A stretch of 8,960 nucleotides of DNA from positions 1-8,960 of the forward strand of contig QIEW01000110.1 of NCBI GenBank assembly GCA_003230535.1. The letters are read 5' to 3'. Position numbers and translations under genes: made by a program. The first letter of the stretch is position 1. Each line of letters starts with the position of its first letter. Below are positions 1-6,984 of this stretch, piece after piece. The notes under the pieces are model-generated. The model saw only the letters and a program-made list of their open reading frames with translations. It did no database searches and was not told the origin of the DNA. The DNA is from a bacterium (GTDB taxonomy: Bacteria > SZUA-182 > SZUA-191).

Positions 1-302
1 CGGTGCAGATGGCGGCAAGCCTCCGCGTGAACGGTAATAACGGCGCTTCCGGCAGCGATAAAATCCGGTAGCAACTGATCGGGATATTCTATCATGAGAT
101 GCGTATCCAGGGGCATCCCGGTCACCTTCCGTAACGCCTTTACCACCAAGGGCCCGATAGTGAGATTAGGCACAAAATGGCCGTCCATCACATCCACGTG
201 CAGCCAATCCGCCCCGGCCTCTTCCACTTTTTTCACCTCCTCCGCCAACTGCGCAAAATTCGCCGACAACAAAGAAGGCGCTAACTTTATTTTTCTGCTC
301 AT
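1..302 (-). CDS. rpe: ribulose-phosphate 3-epimerase, N-terminal part (cut by window edge)
   Basis: This is the first 100 codons of the enzyme that interconverts D-ribulose 5-phosphate and D-xylulose 5-phosphate in the cytosolic pentose phosphate pathway. The reading frame starts at an ATG (302-300) and runs off the left edge; the family is usually about 220 residues, so a bit under half is present. The N-terminus carries the conserved [10 protein letters not shown] segment (residues 7-16), followed by the signature [13 protein letters not shown] (34-46). His35, Asp37 and His68 match the family's metal ligands, and Asp37 is also one of its two acid/base catalysts; the second Asp lies outside the window. 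No good Shine-Dalgarno sequence precedes the ATG, but the family N-terminus fits this start. It lies 204 bases downstream of rsmB, and the gap holds REP-like hairpins. Whether it is co-transcribed with rsmB or has its own promoter cannot be decided here. The identification is firm. Confidence 0.95.
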   Translation of the reverse strand, partial: MSRKIKLAPSLLSANFAQLAEEVKKVEEAGADWLHVDVMDGHFVPNLTIGPLVVKALRKVTGMPLDTHLMIEYPDQLLPDFIAAGSAVITVHAEACRHLH

Positions 303-323
303 GTTTCTACTTTTAGGTTATAG

Positions 324-354
324 GTATCGGAACTTAGCGTACCTATCGGTGCGG
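324..354. repeat. dispersed short repeat, left copy
   Basis: This 31-base stretch aligns with 8434-8462, the only other copy seen in the window. Both share GTAT near the left end, the identical core GAACTTAGCG (330-339 here) and an identical CGGTGCGG end (347-354). Bases 338-343 can pair with 348-353 around a four-base loop, with one G-T (G-U in RNA) pair. The other copy forms the same stem with a C-G pair at that place. The copy lies 11 bases left of the first REP-like hairpin. It sits in the rsmB-rpe gap and encodes nothing visible. Confidence 0.6.
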
Positions 355-365
355 ACTTTTTAGGT

Positions 366-391
366 GGTGGCAGGTTCTCAAACCTGCCACC
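366..391. repeat. REP-like hairpin 1 in the rsmB-rpe gap
   Basis: This is a perfect 11-base inverted repeat (366-376 with 381-391) around the loop CTCA. The inner core on the + strand is GGTTCTCAAACC. The neighbouring hairpin at 400-423 has the same core in the opposite orientation but different outer stem bases. No T-run follows on either strand, so it does not look like an intrinsic terminator. It lies in the intercistronic region between rsmB and rpe, where REP-type elements often sit. Confidence 0.75.
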
Positions 392-399
392 CATTCAGC

Positions 400-423
400 C
401 TGTCGGGTTTGAGAACCCGACAG
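400..423. repeat. REP-like hairpin 2, mirrored partner of hairpin 1
   Basis: This is a perfect 10-base inverted repeat (400-409 with 414-423) around the loop TGAG, the reverse complement of hairpin 1's loop. The + strand core GGTTTGAGAACC is the inverse of the hairpin 1 core, while the outer stem (CTGTCG) differs. Two REP-like units in opposite orientation eight bases apart resemble the paired arrangement of BIME elements. No poly-T tract follows on the minus strand, so read-through toward rpe is plausible. Confidence 0.75.
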
Positions 424-506
424 CACATAAAAACTTATCTATCTGCTTGTTTTGTTTGAACAAAAAAAGGAAGTTCCTATACGTTCCAGTTAAGTGCGCA
501 TAGTTA

Positions 507-1871
507 TCATTGCATCTGTTTAGTTGACCGCAGCCTTGAAATAAAAAAACCGTCAGGATTCTGCTGACAGGGAAATAGTCGGAGGCCAAAAGTTCCGGCG
601 TGGCCTGCCCAGGATGGGGGGAGGTATGCCCCTAAATCTTCCGGCTTAAGCTCCGGATGTGCCTCCAGGAACGGCCCGATTACCTTCTCGGTCTCCTCCG
701 GCTCAAAGCTGCATGTGCTATAAACCAATACCCCGCCAAACCGCAACCTGTTTGCCGCATTTTCCAGGATACCCCGCTGGAGCGCCTTAAGTCGGGGGAG
801 TTCCTCCGGTGTTTGCCGGTAGCGGATCTCCGGATGCCGGGCCAGCAGCCCCAGAGATGAACAGGGAGCATCTACCAGTATCCGGTCAAATTTAATTTTC
901 AATCCCATCTCAGCCGCTGCATCTATAGCTGCCGAATGGACGATATTTACCCCCAGCCTGCAAGATGATCTTTGAAGCTGCTCGAGTTTCCTGCGGTGAT
1001 GATCCATTGCCAAAAGCAGCCCCTTATTTTCCATCAGCTGGGCCAGATGTCCGGTTTTACCGCCGCGACCGGCGCAGACATCCAAGACCTTTTCCCCAGG
1101 ACGAGGACTTAAGACTTTTCCCGCCAACATTGAAGCCACACTCTGCACTTCAACCAGCCCCTGCCCATAAAGGCGGCCGGCGGCAAAATTTTTAGCTCCG
1201 GAAAGCCTTAGCGCCTCAGTCAAACTATCAAGCTTGTGCGGCTCCCACCCTTCATTAGTTAGCTGTTCGTAAACCTCCTGCCGGTTCGCCTTCAGGGTGT
1301 TTACTCTAATAGTAAGTTGTGGATGCTCCTGATTAGCCTGGCAGATACGCTCAGCTTCTTTCTCCCCGAAACGCCTTATCCATTTTGCAACCAGCCATTC
1401 CGGATGAGAATATTCCACTGCCAGATAACGAATAAAGTCCCCTTTGGGAACAGGACTAGGTTTGCCTCGCAACCCTTTTATTTTATGCAAAACGGCGTTT
1501 ACAAAACCCGGCGACCCGGGATAGCCAAACCGTGAGGCCAACTTCACCGCCTCTGATACCGCGGCATACGGAGGTACCTGGGAGAGGTGAAGCAGCTGAT
1601 AAGCCCCTAGGAGCAGAATATTTCTTACCCAGGCCGTGACCTTGGCTGACGGTCGCCGGAGTTGCTGTTGGATTAACCAATCCAGTTTGTTCCGGCGCCG
1701 CAGAACACCATAGACCAGTTCCGTAGCCAAAGCCCGGTTTTGAGGGGAAAGTCTCTGCTGATTGGCTGCTGCATCAAGTAAGGGACCGACGTATGCTCCA
1801 CGGGTCTCTACCCCTACCAGTACCGACAAAGCAACTCCCCTCGCCTCACCTGGATTGCCCGGATAATTCAT
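507..1871 (-). CDS. rsmB: 16S rRNA (cytosine-967-C5)-methyltransferase RsmB
   Basis: This cytosolic SAM-dependent methyltransferase makes m5C at 16S rRNA position 967 (E. coli numbering). The 454-residue length is close to the family's usual size. Residues about 10-135 form the NusB-like RNA-binding domain, seen in ELVYGVLRRRNKLDW (51-65) and VPPYAAVSEAVKLA (99-112). The Rossmann methyltransferase domain follows from about 185. SAM motif I is VLDVCAGRGGKT (262-273); many relatives read CAAPGGKT, so Ala-Pro is Gly-Arg here. Motif IV is DAPCSS with Cys337, and motif VI is YSTCSFEPEE with Cys387. In this family the motif VI Cys is the nucleophile and the motif IV Cys assists product release, so both key residues are present. 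The C-terminus (NPDGFFISRL) is typical. The ATG start keeps the whole NusB-like domain, although no clear Shine-Dalgarno is visible. A promoter lies at 1968-1996, so it is probably expressed apart from the EPS genes. Confidence 0.95.
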   Translation of the reverse strand: MNYPGNPGEARGVALSVLVGVETRGAYVGPLLDAAANQQRLSPQNRALATELVYGVLRRRNKLDWLIQQQLRRPSAKVTAWVRNILLLGAYQLLHLSQVPPYAAVSEAVKLASRFGYPGSPGFVNAVLHKIKGLRGKPSPVPKGDFIRYLAVEYSHPEWLVAKWIRRFGEKEAERICQANQEHPQLTIRVNTLKANRQEVYEQLTNEGWEPHKLDSLTEALRLSGAKNFAAGRLYGQGLVEVQSVASMLAGKVLSPRPGEKVLDVCAGRGGKTGHLAQLMENKGLLLAMDHHRRKLEQLQRSSCRLGVNIVHSAAIDAAAEMGLKIKFDRILVDAPCSSLGLLARHPEIRYRQTPEELPRLKALQRGILENAANRLRFGGVLVYSTCSFEPEETEKVIGPFLEAHPELKPEDLGAYLPPSWAGHAGTFGLRLFPCQQNPDGFFISRLRSTKQMQ

Positions 1872-1967
1872 AAGAAATTAATTCTTGAGGGGACTTTTTT
1901 TTTGAAAGAAGGCAGACTTGCCCCACTTTAACAAAATTAAGTTAAGATTTTGAAAAAACGGTGACGA

Positions 1968-1996
1968 TTTATAAAGTTAACCATATTAGTTATCAA
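1968..1996 (-). promoter_or_regulatory. candidate sigma70 promoter for rsmB
   Basis: Read on the minus strand, TTGATA (1996-1991) is followed by a 17-base spacer and TATAAA (1973-1968); each hexamer matches five of six consensus bases. Transcription would start near 1961, giving a 5' untranslated region of about 90 bases before the rsmB ATG at 1871. This is the best sigma70 match noticed in the window, and it separates rsmB (and perhaps rpe) from the EPS operon. The tract is AT-rich, so a chance match is possible. Confidence 0.6.
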
Positions 1997-2037
1997 AGGA
2001 GGCGCTTTAGTTACCGTAGTTGGCTAACCTGCGTTAA

Positions 2038-2886
2038 TTAACGATAGTTGCGGTCATAACCATAATAGCCGCCGCTGCCATAATAAGAATGATAGCTTGG
2101 ATAACGTTTATTGTAACGGTAACGTCTATAGTAACGAGAGGGGTTATTAAAATGATTCATAACTATTCCCATGACGTTAGCTTCAGTAAAATTGCTCAGA
2201 GCGTCAATGACTGCTTCCCGTGGAGTTTTCGAGACATGTACCACCATAATTACTCCATCTACCTTTTGGCTGAGAATTACACTATCAGAAAGTGAAAGAA
2301 CAGGCGGGCAATCAAACAGGATTATACGATTTTGGTAGCGGTTCTTAACCTCGGAGATCAAAGTTTCCATTTCGTCTGACGAGACAAGTTCCGCTGGGTT
2401 ATGTGGCAGAGGCCCCGCTGGTATTACGGTCAGCTTGTTGATTTTAGTTTTAACTAAGATCTCTTCCACAGGTCTCTGCCCTGATAAATAATCACTCAAG
2501 CCTTTTTCTGCTTTTATGTTCAGGAATCTATGAATGGTAGGTCTACGAAGATCAGCATCAATTAACAATACCGTACAATTTAAACCCTGGGCAATCGTAA
2601 GAGCTAAACTAATAGAGGTAACCGTTTTCCCTTCTCCGGGAAGGGCGCTGGTAACCATAAATACGTTATGGGAATATAGCTTTTTGGCCCGCATAATTTG
2701 GGTGCGAAGACGTCGATATTGCTCCGCAGCTTCAGAATTGCTGGAAAAAAGCGCTATGATGCGCTGGTCAATATCCCCCCACTCATTTGGATAGAGTACC
2801 TTAAACGGCTCTTTGGGAAATGACGGATCTTGCGCGGCCCGTCGTTCTTGAGCCGCTTTTGCTAATGCTTGTTCTATTCTGCTCAT
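2038..2886 (-). CDS. BY-type tyrosine autokinase of the polysaccharide export machinery (CpsD/CapB-like)
   Basis: This 282-residue cytosolic P-loop protein of the bacterial tyrosine kinase (MinD/ParA-like) family partners with the Wzz protein encoded just upstream. Its order is: an N-terminal MSRIEQALAKA segment common in EPS-locus kinases; the oligomer-interface motif E-x2-R-x2-R (Glu55, Arg58, Arg61); Walker A ALPGEGKT (81-88); Walker A' LLIDADLRRP (107-116); and Walker B IILFDCPP (188-195). The C-terminal tail has 12 tyrosines within residues 252-281, the expected sites of trans-autophosphorylation. In this family, cycles of tail phosphorylation and dephosphorylation control ring assembly with the Wzz partner and hence chain length and export. 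Only four bases separate the Wzz stop codon from this ATG, so translation is probably coupled; a weak AGGGA lies 12 bases upstream. It resembles the tyrosine autokinases of exosortase/PEP-CTERM EPS loci, but that subtype needs a profile search. Confidence 0.92.
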   Translation of the reverse strand: MSRIEQALAKAAQERRAAQDPSFPKEPFKVLYPNEWGDIDQRIIALFSSNSEAAEQYRRLRTQIMRAKKLYSHNVFMVTSALPGEGKTVTSISLALTIAQGLNCTVLLIDADLRRPTIHRFLNIKAEKGLSDYLSGQRPVEEILVKTKINKLTVIPAGPLPHNPAELVSSDEMETLISEVKNRYQNRIILFDCPPVLSLSDSVILSQKVDGVIMVVHVSKTPREAVIDALSNFTEANVMGIVMNHFNNPSRYYRRYRYNKRYPSYHSYYGSGGYYGYDRNYR

Positions 2887-2890
2887 AATA

Positions 2891-4510
2891 TTATATCATC
2901 CCTACTAAATCCATTAATCTATAAACTACATCTTTGTACGTCTTGATAAACATAAGCTGAGGCGCATAAGTAAACAGCACCTCCCTGATAATAAGCAATC
3001 CCAGGAAAATAACATAGAAACCGCCAACCACAAACACAAACATGTTCAACCGGTTACGCCGGATTACCTCCACCTCGGTTAAAACTGTAGGCACCGCTGC
3101 TAACACCGGTAATTTTAATGCTGTTTGAGCGTCTTTTACGTCCCGAAGAGAATGATCGGAATGCTCAGCCCAAAAAGCTAACGTCACTCCAATAAGAAAG
3201 CCTAATAACGAACCGACAATCATATTTTTGGCTGAATTAGGAGAAATAGGCTGCTGCGGAAGTTCAGCCGGTGAAATAAGTTCAAACTTGTAGCCCTTCT
3301 CCATCAAATCAAATTCCTTCTCCACCCTGGCTCCTTCAAGCCGATCAAGCAAGTTCTGATAAATATTTTGATTTACATTAAAATCACGTTGAAGCATAGC
3401 AAATTCTTTTTCGCTTTGAGGGATGTTCTCCAGTTTTAGTTCATGATTGGCGATCTCAGTTTCAACGGTTTCCTTCTGAGCTTTCAAGGCTCTTATTGTC
3501 TGTTCATTTTTTTCCTGTTGTTTCCGCAGCCTCATATAGACCGGGCTGAGCTGTACTTTTTGTACATTCACTTCCTCTTCCACTGACGAGCCAATCCCCT
3601 CTGTTTTATAAGATTCGACCAACTTACGTTTGACCGTTTCTATCTCCGCCCTCGATTTAACTACCAGGGGATGTTTCTCAGTATATAAGACCAAAAGATC
3701 CTCTAGTCCAGATAAAACCCGCTTCAAATCTTCCTCTAAAGGAGAAAGTTCCGCCTGGTTTAAAATAGCTTCCAGAGAAATGTTGGCTCCATCAAGAAGT
3801 TGTTTCTTTATGTTTTGTTTTTTAATATAAGCTTCTTTTAGCTTTAATTCAAGCTTAGCCTGCTTTATCTGACTCTGTTCTAGTTTTGCAAAATTAACAT
3901 CCAGCGATGCCGGCATCTGCCCCTTATTCTCTATTCGGAATTTGGTAAGCATAGTTCGAGCTTCCGATACTCTCTTCTCATAATACTCTACCAGCTCATT
4001 TAAAAGCATATAGGATCTATCGGAAGATTTATATAACGTTTTCGCTTCCTCTTCCACAAAGAATCCACAGACAGCATTAACTATCTGCATGGCCTCGTTG
4101 GGATCAACACTTCTAAATGATATGTAAAATATATTGGTTCCCTGCCTTAATATACGTAACCCACGTTTAATTCTATTGATAATTCCACTAAGTTTAAGTG
4201 GGTCAAGGTTTTTGGTGTCCACACCTATCTTCTTAAGTATTTCCTTAATTCGGCTGTGACTGGATACTACAGCTCGAATAGTGTTAAAATGATTTTTGGT
4301 CATGGCGGGACTGCTGCCCAGAATGTCTTTTACAGGGTCGGAACCCCTTTTCCGCACCAGGATGGTAGCCCCTGAACGGTAGACCTTGGGCAACAATAGG
4401 ACAAAAATAAGCGCTAAAGACAATACGGACAGGAATGGCAATAAAAACCACCACTTACGCTTGATTAAAATCTGTAAATAATCTCTAAACTCTCGTTTTT
4501 CCTCGTGCAT
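2891..4510 (-). CDS. polysaccharide co-polymerase / chain-length determinant (Wzz, PCP type without fused kinase)
   Basis: This 539-residue inner-membrane protein would set EPS chain length and link synthesis to export. The N-terminal Wzz domain starts in the cytosol (REFRDYLQILIKRKWW), crosses the membrane at about 21-40 and enters the periplasm with the PKVYRSGATILV strand. Residues about 165-360 are highly charged and predicted to be a long coiled coil; EKHPLVVKSRAEIE (278-291) is typical of the family. A GNVR-like segment follows (about 370-402, with LQRDFNVNQNIYQNLLDRL), then the Pro-rich SPAELPQQPISPN before the second helix (428-447). The cytosolic part at 448-488 resembles the stretch that leads into the kinase domain in fused Wzc proteins. 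Here there is no kinase; a third helix (about 489-507) and a 32-residue tail follow instead. The kinase is the next gene, four bases on. No clear ribosome binding site precedes the ATG, and 173 bases separate it from the beta-barrel gene. Confidence 0.92.
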   Translation of the reverse strand: MHEEKREFRDYLQILIKRKWWFLLPFLSVLSLALIFVLLLPKVYRSGATILVRKRGSDPVKDILGSSPAMTKNHFNTIRAVVSSHSRIKEILKKIGVDTKNLDPLKLSGIINRIKRGLRILRQGTNIFYISFRSVDPNEAMQIVNAVCGFFVEEEAKTLYKSSDRSYMLLNELVEYYEKRVSEARTMLTKFRIENKGQMPASLDVNFAKLEQSQIKQAKLELKLKEAYIKKQNIKKQLLDGANISLEAILNQAELSPLEEDLKRVLSGLEDLLVLYTEKHPLVVKSRAEIETVKRKLVESYKTEGIGSSVEEEVNVQKVQLSPVYMRLRKQQEKNEQTIRALKAQKETVETEIANHELKLENIPQSEKEFAMLQRDFNVNQNIYQNLLDRLEGARVEKEFDLMEKGYKFELISPAELPQQPISPNSAKNMIVGSLLGFLIGVTLAFWAEHSDHSLRDVKDAQTALKLPVLAAVPTVLTEVEVIRRNRLNMFVFVVGGFYVIFLGLLIIREVLFTYAPQLMFIKTYKDVVYRLMDLVGMI

Positions 4511-4683
4511 ATACCGTATTATTTATTTAAAATTATCTCTTTGCTCGCCTGCCTGTAAAACAATCCCATAACAAATAATACCCCCGATCACCACAATTTC
4601 CAAGCCGTGAGGGATTCGGCAAACTAAGGGCTTAATTTGGCGGGTTATATATCGCCATAACCTGCTTCACAAAAAGCGCCGGA
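4511..4683. other. 173-base gap between beta-barrel and Wzz genes
   Basis: This is the longest gap inside the EPS cluster. A six-base inverted repeat (4643-4648 with 4657-4662, eight-base loop) is the only hairpin noticed, and no T-run follows it on the minus strand. The minus strand also has an open frame of 47 codons (4523 up to a stop at 4668-4670) that encodes a hydrophobic segment, LEIVVIGGIICYGIVLQ, near its end. It has no ATG and no ribosome binding site, so it is not called as a gene. No internal promoter stands out. Confidence 0.5.
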
Positions 4684-6000
4684 TTACCAATTAGCTCTCA
4701 AAAACCAGCCATAGAGGTTTTCCGAATAATTACCCACATCCTCATTACTGGAACTCTCTCTGTGACCATAACTTAAACCTGTATATAGCCAGTAGTAGAT
4801 ATTATGGTTATAATCTATCACACCGTTAATGACTTGGTGTGCAGAGGTATCCGAACTTCGCTCAAATTCATAATCTGTATAAGCCAGCGTAAAGTCAATC
4901 GACTGCTTTTCAGTGAGGCGCCACTTTAAGCTTACATTAGGTCCCCAATAAGTATGCTTATCGTCGCTCTGAACATAAGTATTAATCCCATACCTCAAAT
5001 CAGTATAGAAATCAAATTTTTTGTAAGCATGATACAATGCCAGCTTTAGCTCTTGGTTCTGATATGGACGTCCAAAAAGATCGTCATGGAAACTGTTAAT
5101 AAACTTTAACTCCAGCATAGTTGCTCTGAGCCTAAGTATTTGTCCTCCCAGTTCCAGACTAAACCCAAACAGAAAATTGCCCTCGCTACTATATTGATCT
5201 TCATTCCCCTCCTCATTAATCTGACTAAATCCACTGTCATAATCTCTATATAAATAACTCCCGCCTAACTTCAATTGGATATGAGTGAGATCCAGTTTAA
5301 TCCCTAAAGGAATTTCATATTCCGTAAATCCGGTATCATTATCGACCGTTCTTACTGCATATGACAACCCAGTCCCGATAGTAATTCGGGGACCTATTTT
5401 TTGTTCCAGATAGACGCTCCCGCCTATCTCATCCGCGCTCGGATTATTGGGATCATTGTAAGTTACCATCTCATAAGATAACCCAAATTTTAAATCAGTG
5501 TTCTTGCCTAATTTATGACTTATAGACGGCCTAAGTGCAAACACATCCGCCCTGGTCAAGTCATCGACGACGTCCACATAGGGGGTATTAACATCCTCAG
5601 AGGTATAGGTAATATCGTAGCTGGAACTTATCTCATAACTGGTTCTGGGAGAGTATTGACGCCCCAAATATACCCAGACTCCAAGCCAGTACAGAGTATC
5701 TTCATACCCGTCGTCCCGTAGACGATAGTCCAGCTTTAAATTCATATCAACCCTGACAGTACGGCGAAGAGACGGCAGAAGATAAGTAACCGCAGGGTTA
5801 ACCACAGTCTTCCACGCTCCCACCGTTTCCTCGGCGGTTAAATCTATGTTGTCTGTATATTGCTCATAAAAGGAGAAAGATGGCTGCCATTTGGATTGTG
5901 CCTCAGCCTCTTTGACAACAAACCCCATCAGAAGTAAGCATCCTCCAACCACCCCCCAAAATCCGCGCAGATTTCTCCTCCATTTTTGCGGAAATGTCAT
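4684..6000 (-). CDS. outer-membrane beta-barrel protein of the EPS locus (BBP2_2-like), candidate polysaccharide porin
   Basis: This 438-residue protein is predicted to be an outer-membrane barrel. It has a signal peptide with Arg/Lys-rich start, hydrophobic core (about 13-29) and an AEA-Q cleavage site at 34/35. The mature part opens with WQPSFSFYEQYTDNIDL, a pattern of barrel proteins found in EPS loci (aromatic strand, then DN). It continues with many alternating aromatic/polar strands and ends in an aromatic residue (LRANW), as expected for recognition by the BAM assembly machinery. No enzyme motif is visible. The gene sits directly after an OPX protein that lacks an outer-membrane helix, so a role as polysaccharide exit channel is inferred. 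An in-frame stop five codons upstream makes this ATG the only sensible start. A GGGAGG is about 25 bases away, too far for normal spacing. It could instead be a structural protein of an exosortase-type EPS locus; the barrel fold is much surer than the function. Confidence 0.8.
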   Translation of the reverse strand: MTFPQKWRRNLRGFWGVVGGCLLLMGFVVKEAEAQSKWQPSFSFYEQYTDNIDLTAEETVGAWKTVVNPAVTYLLPSLRRTVRVDMNLKLDYRLRDDGYEDTLYWLGVWVYLGRQYSPRTSYEISSSYDITYTSEDVNTPYVDVVDDLTRADVFALRPSISHKLGKNTDLKFGLSYEMVTYNDPNNPSADEIGGSVYLEQKIGPRITIGTGLSYAVRTVDNDTGFTEYEIPLGIKLDLTHIQLKLGGSYLYRDYDSGFSQINEEGNEDQYSSEGNFLFGFSLELGGQILRLRATMLELKFINSFHDDLFGRPYQNQELKLALYHAYKKFDFYTDLRYGINTYVQSDDKHTYWGPNVSLKWRLTEKQSIDFTLAYTDYEFERSSDTSAHQVINGVIDYNHNIYYWLYTGLSYGHRESSSNEDVGNYSENLYGWFLRANW

Positions 6001-6065
6001 TTGGCCTGGCCTTTAACTTTACACCTCCCAAGTATATACTGCAATCTTGCAAGGAAAATAAATCT

Positions 6066-6944
6066 TTAAAATACACTTGCCGGAATAGATATCAAATCCC
6101 CAGGTTTGAGCGGGATGTTTTTGTCGATCGCGCCCTCCCGCACGGCATCCATATCTATTCTGATCTCCTCTATTCGATCACCCACCCGCCGGCTTACTAT
6201 TGTCCCGCTGGGTCTGGCATAAAGAGTGAAACTTCCCGCCGTCAAAATAGCATCCAGAATAGTCATTCCTTCTTTATATTCGTAGATGCCTTGTTTTCTT
6301 ACTTCACCCAAAATCCTGATTTTATTTTTAAACAAATCCTTTTTCTTCACCGGCTTTTTTACTTCTACAACCTTTGGCTTCGGTGGCTTTTCCTTGAAAA
6401 ACAAGGTATCCCCGGGTTTAAGGTAGATGTTTTGGCTTAGATCTCCTTCCTTGAGCAACTGATAAAAACTAACCTCTTCCGTTTTGTTTCCTCTCACCAG
6501 AAAACTGGTCTTAAGATCAACTTTGCCTGGCAGGGGACCTAAGATTGAAAAAAATTGCAGCAGATTAGTATTTCCTCTAAGGGCCATCTGACCTGCTTTG
6601 GGCACATTTCCGTAAATATAGACCACAAAACTTCTCATCCCGGTAAGCGTAATAGTAACCTCCGGGTTATTTATAAATTCCGCCAGCTTTTTGGTAACTA
6701 GCGCCCGGAGTTGCAACGGTGTAAGCCCCAGAGCCCTTACCTCGCCAATTAAATGGAAAGAAATTTTTCCGTCGGGCCGGACCACTACGTTAGAATTTAG
6801 GTCCTTATTTCCCCAAACGGAAATATTAATCTTATCACCAACCCCAATGATATAGTCACTTTCCGCCCACACCTTTCCCGCCGAAGAACCTACCCCCTCC
6901 ACGAGGCCCAATATCACAAAGCTTAAGATAAGATACTTACGCAT
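6066..6944 (-). CDS. polysaccharide export protein (OPX family, Poly_export plus two SLBB domains), periplasmic
   Basis: This 292-residue protein would guide polymer through the periplasm to the outer membrane. The chosen start is the ATG at 6944; a GTG 18 bases upstream (6962) is also open, but only the ATG has a good ribosome binding site. It gives a clean signal peptide ending KVWA-ES (27/28). The Poly_export domain covers about 29-100 (YIIGVGDKINISVWG, then VVVRPDGKISFHLIGEV). SLBB domain 1 covers about 105-183 and SLBB domain 2 about 208-289 (ILGEVRKQGIYEYKEGMTILDAI). Between them lies a Lys/Pro-rich linker with 11 lysines in residues 184-208. There is no lipobox Cys, unlike Wza, and the protein ends at SLBB 2 (IPASVF) without Wza's C-terminal amphipathic helix. 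It is therefore probably a soluble periplasmic OPX that needs the next-door barrel. The gaps are 40 bases to the upstream transferase gene and 65 to the barrel gene. Confidence 0.92.
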   Translation of the reverse strand: MRKYLILSFVILGLVEGVGSSAGKVWAESDYIIGVGDKINISVWGNKDLNSNVVVRPDGKISFHLIGEVRALGLTPLQLRALVTKKLAEFINNPEVTITLTGMRSFVVYIYGNVPKAGQMALRGNTNLLQFFSILGPLPGKVDLKTSFLVRGNKTEEVSFYQLLKEGDLSQNIYLKPGDTLFFKEKPPKPKVVEVKKPVKKKDLFKNKIRILGEVRKQGIYEYKEGMTILDAILTAGSFTLYARPSGTIVSRRVGDRIEEIRIDMDAVREGAIDKNIPLKPGDLISIPASVF

Positions 6945-6951
6945 ATCATTT

Positions 6952-6960
6952 CTCCCTTCC
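6952..6960 (-). promoter_or_regulatory. ribosome binding site deciding the OPX start
   Basis: On the minus strand GGAAGGGAG lies seven bases before the ATG at 6944. The alternative in-frame GTG at 6962 would overlap this site and has no purine-rich motif of its own upstream. Starting at the ATG also gives the better signal peptide, so it is preferred. Confidence 0.75.
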
Positions 6961-6984
6961 ACTTATAAATCATATTTATTGATC

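Noticed and set aside
469-482. GAAGTTCCTATAC, identical to one arm of the yeast FLP recombinase target (FRT)
   Set aside because: Only one arm is present; the opposite arm and 8-base core are missing, and nothing else suggests engineered DNA. It is taken as coincidence.
395-589. 64-codon open frame on the minus strand across the rsmB end and the gap
   Set aside because: It overlaps the rsmB 3' end in another frame, contains the REP-like hairpin 2 within it, and shows no family resemblance.
1997-2002. Strong Shine-Dalgarno-like AGGAGG on the + strand
   Set aside because: No start codon follows at useful distance and no + strand reading frame of gene quality is present.
5994-6440. 148-codon open frame on the + strand
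   Set aside because: It lies antisense to the OPX gene, whose family match is certain. The peptide has no recognisable domain, and the start has no ribosome binding site.
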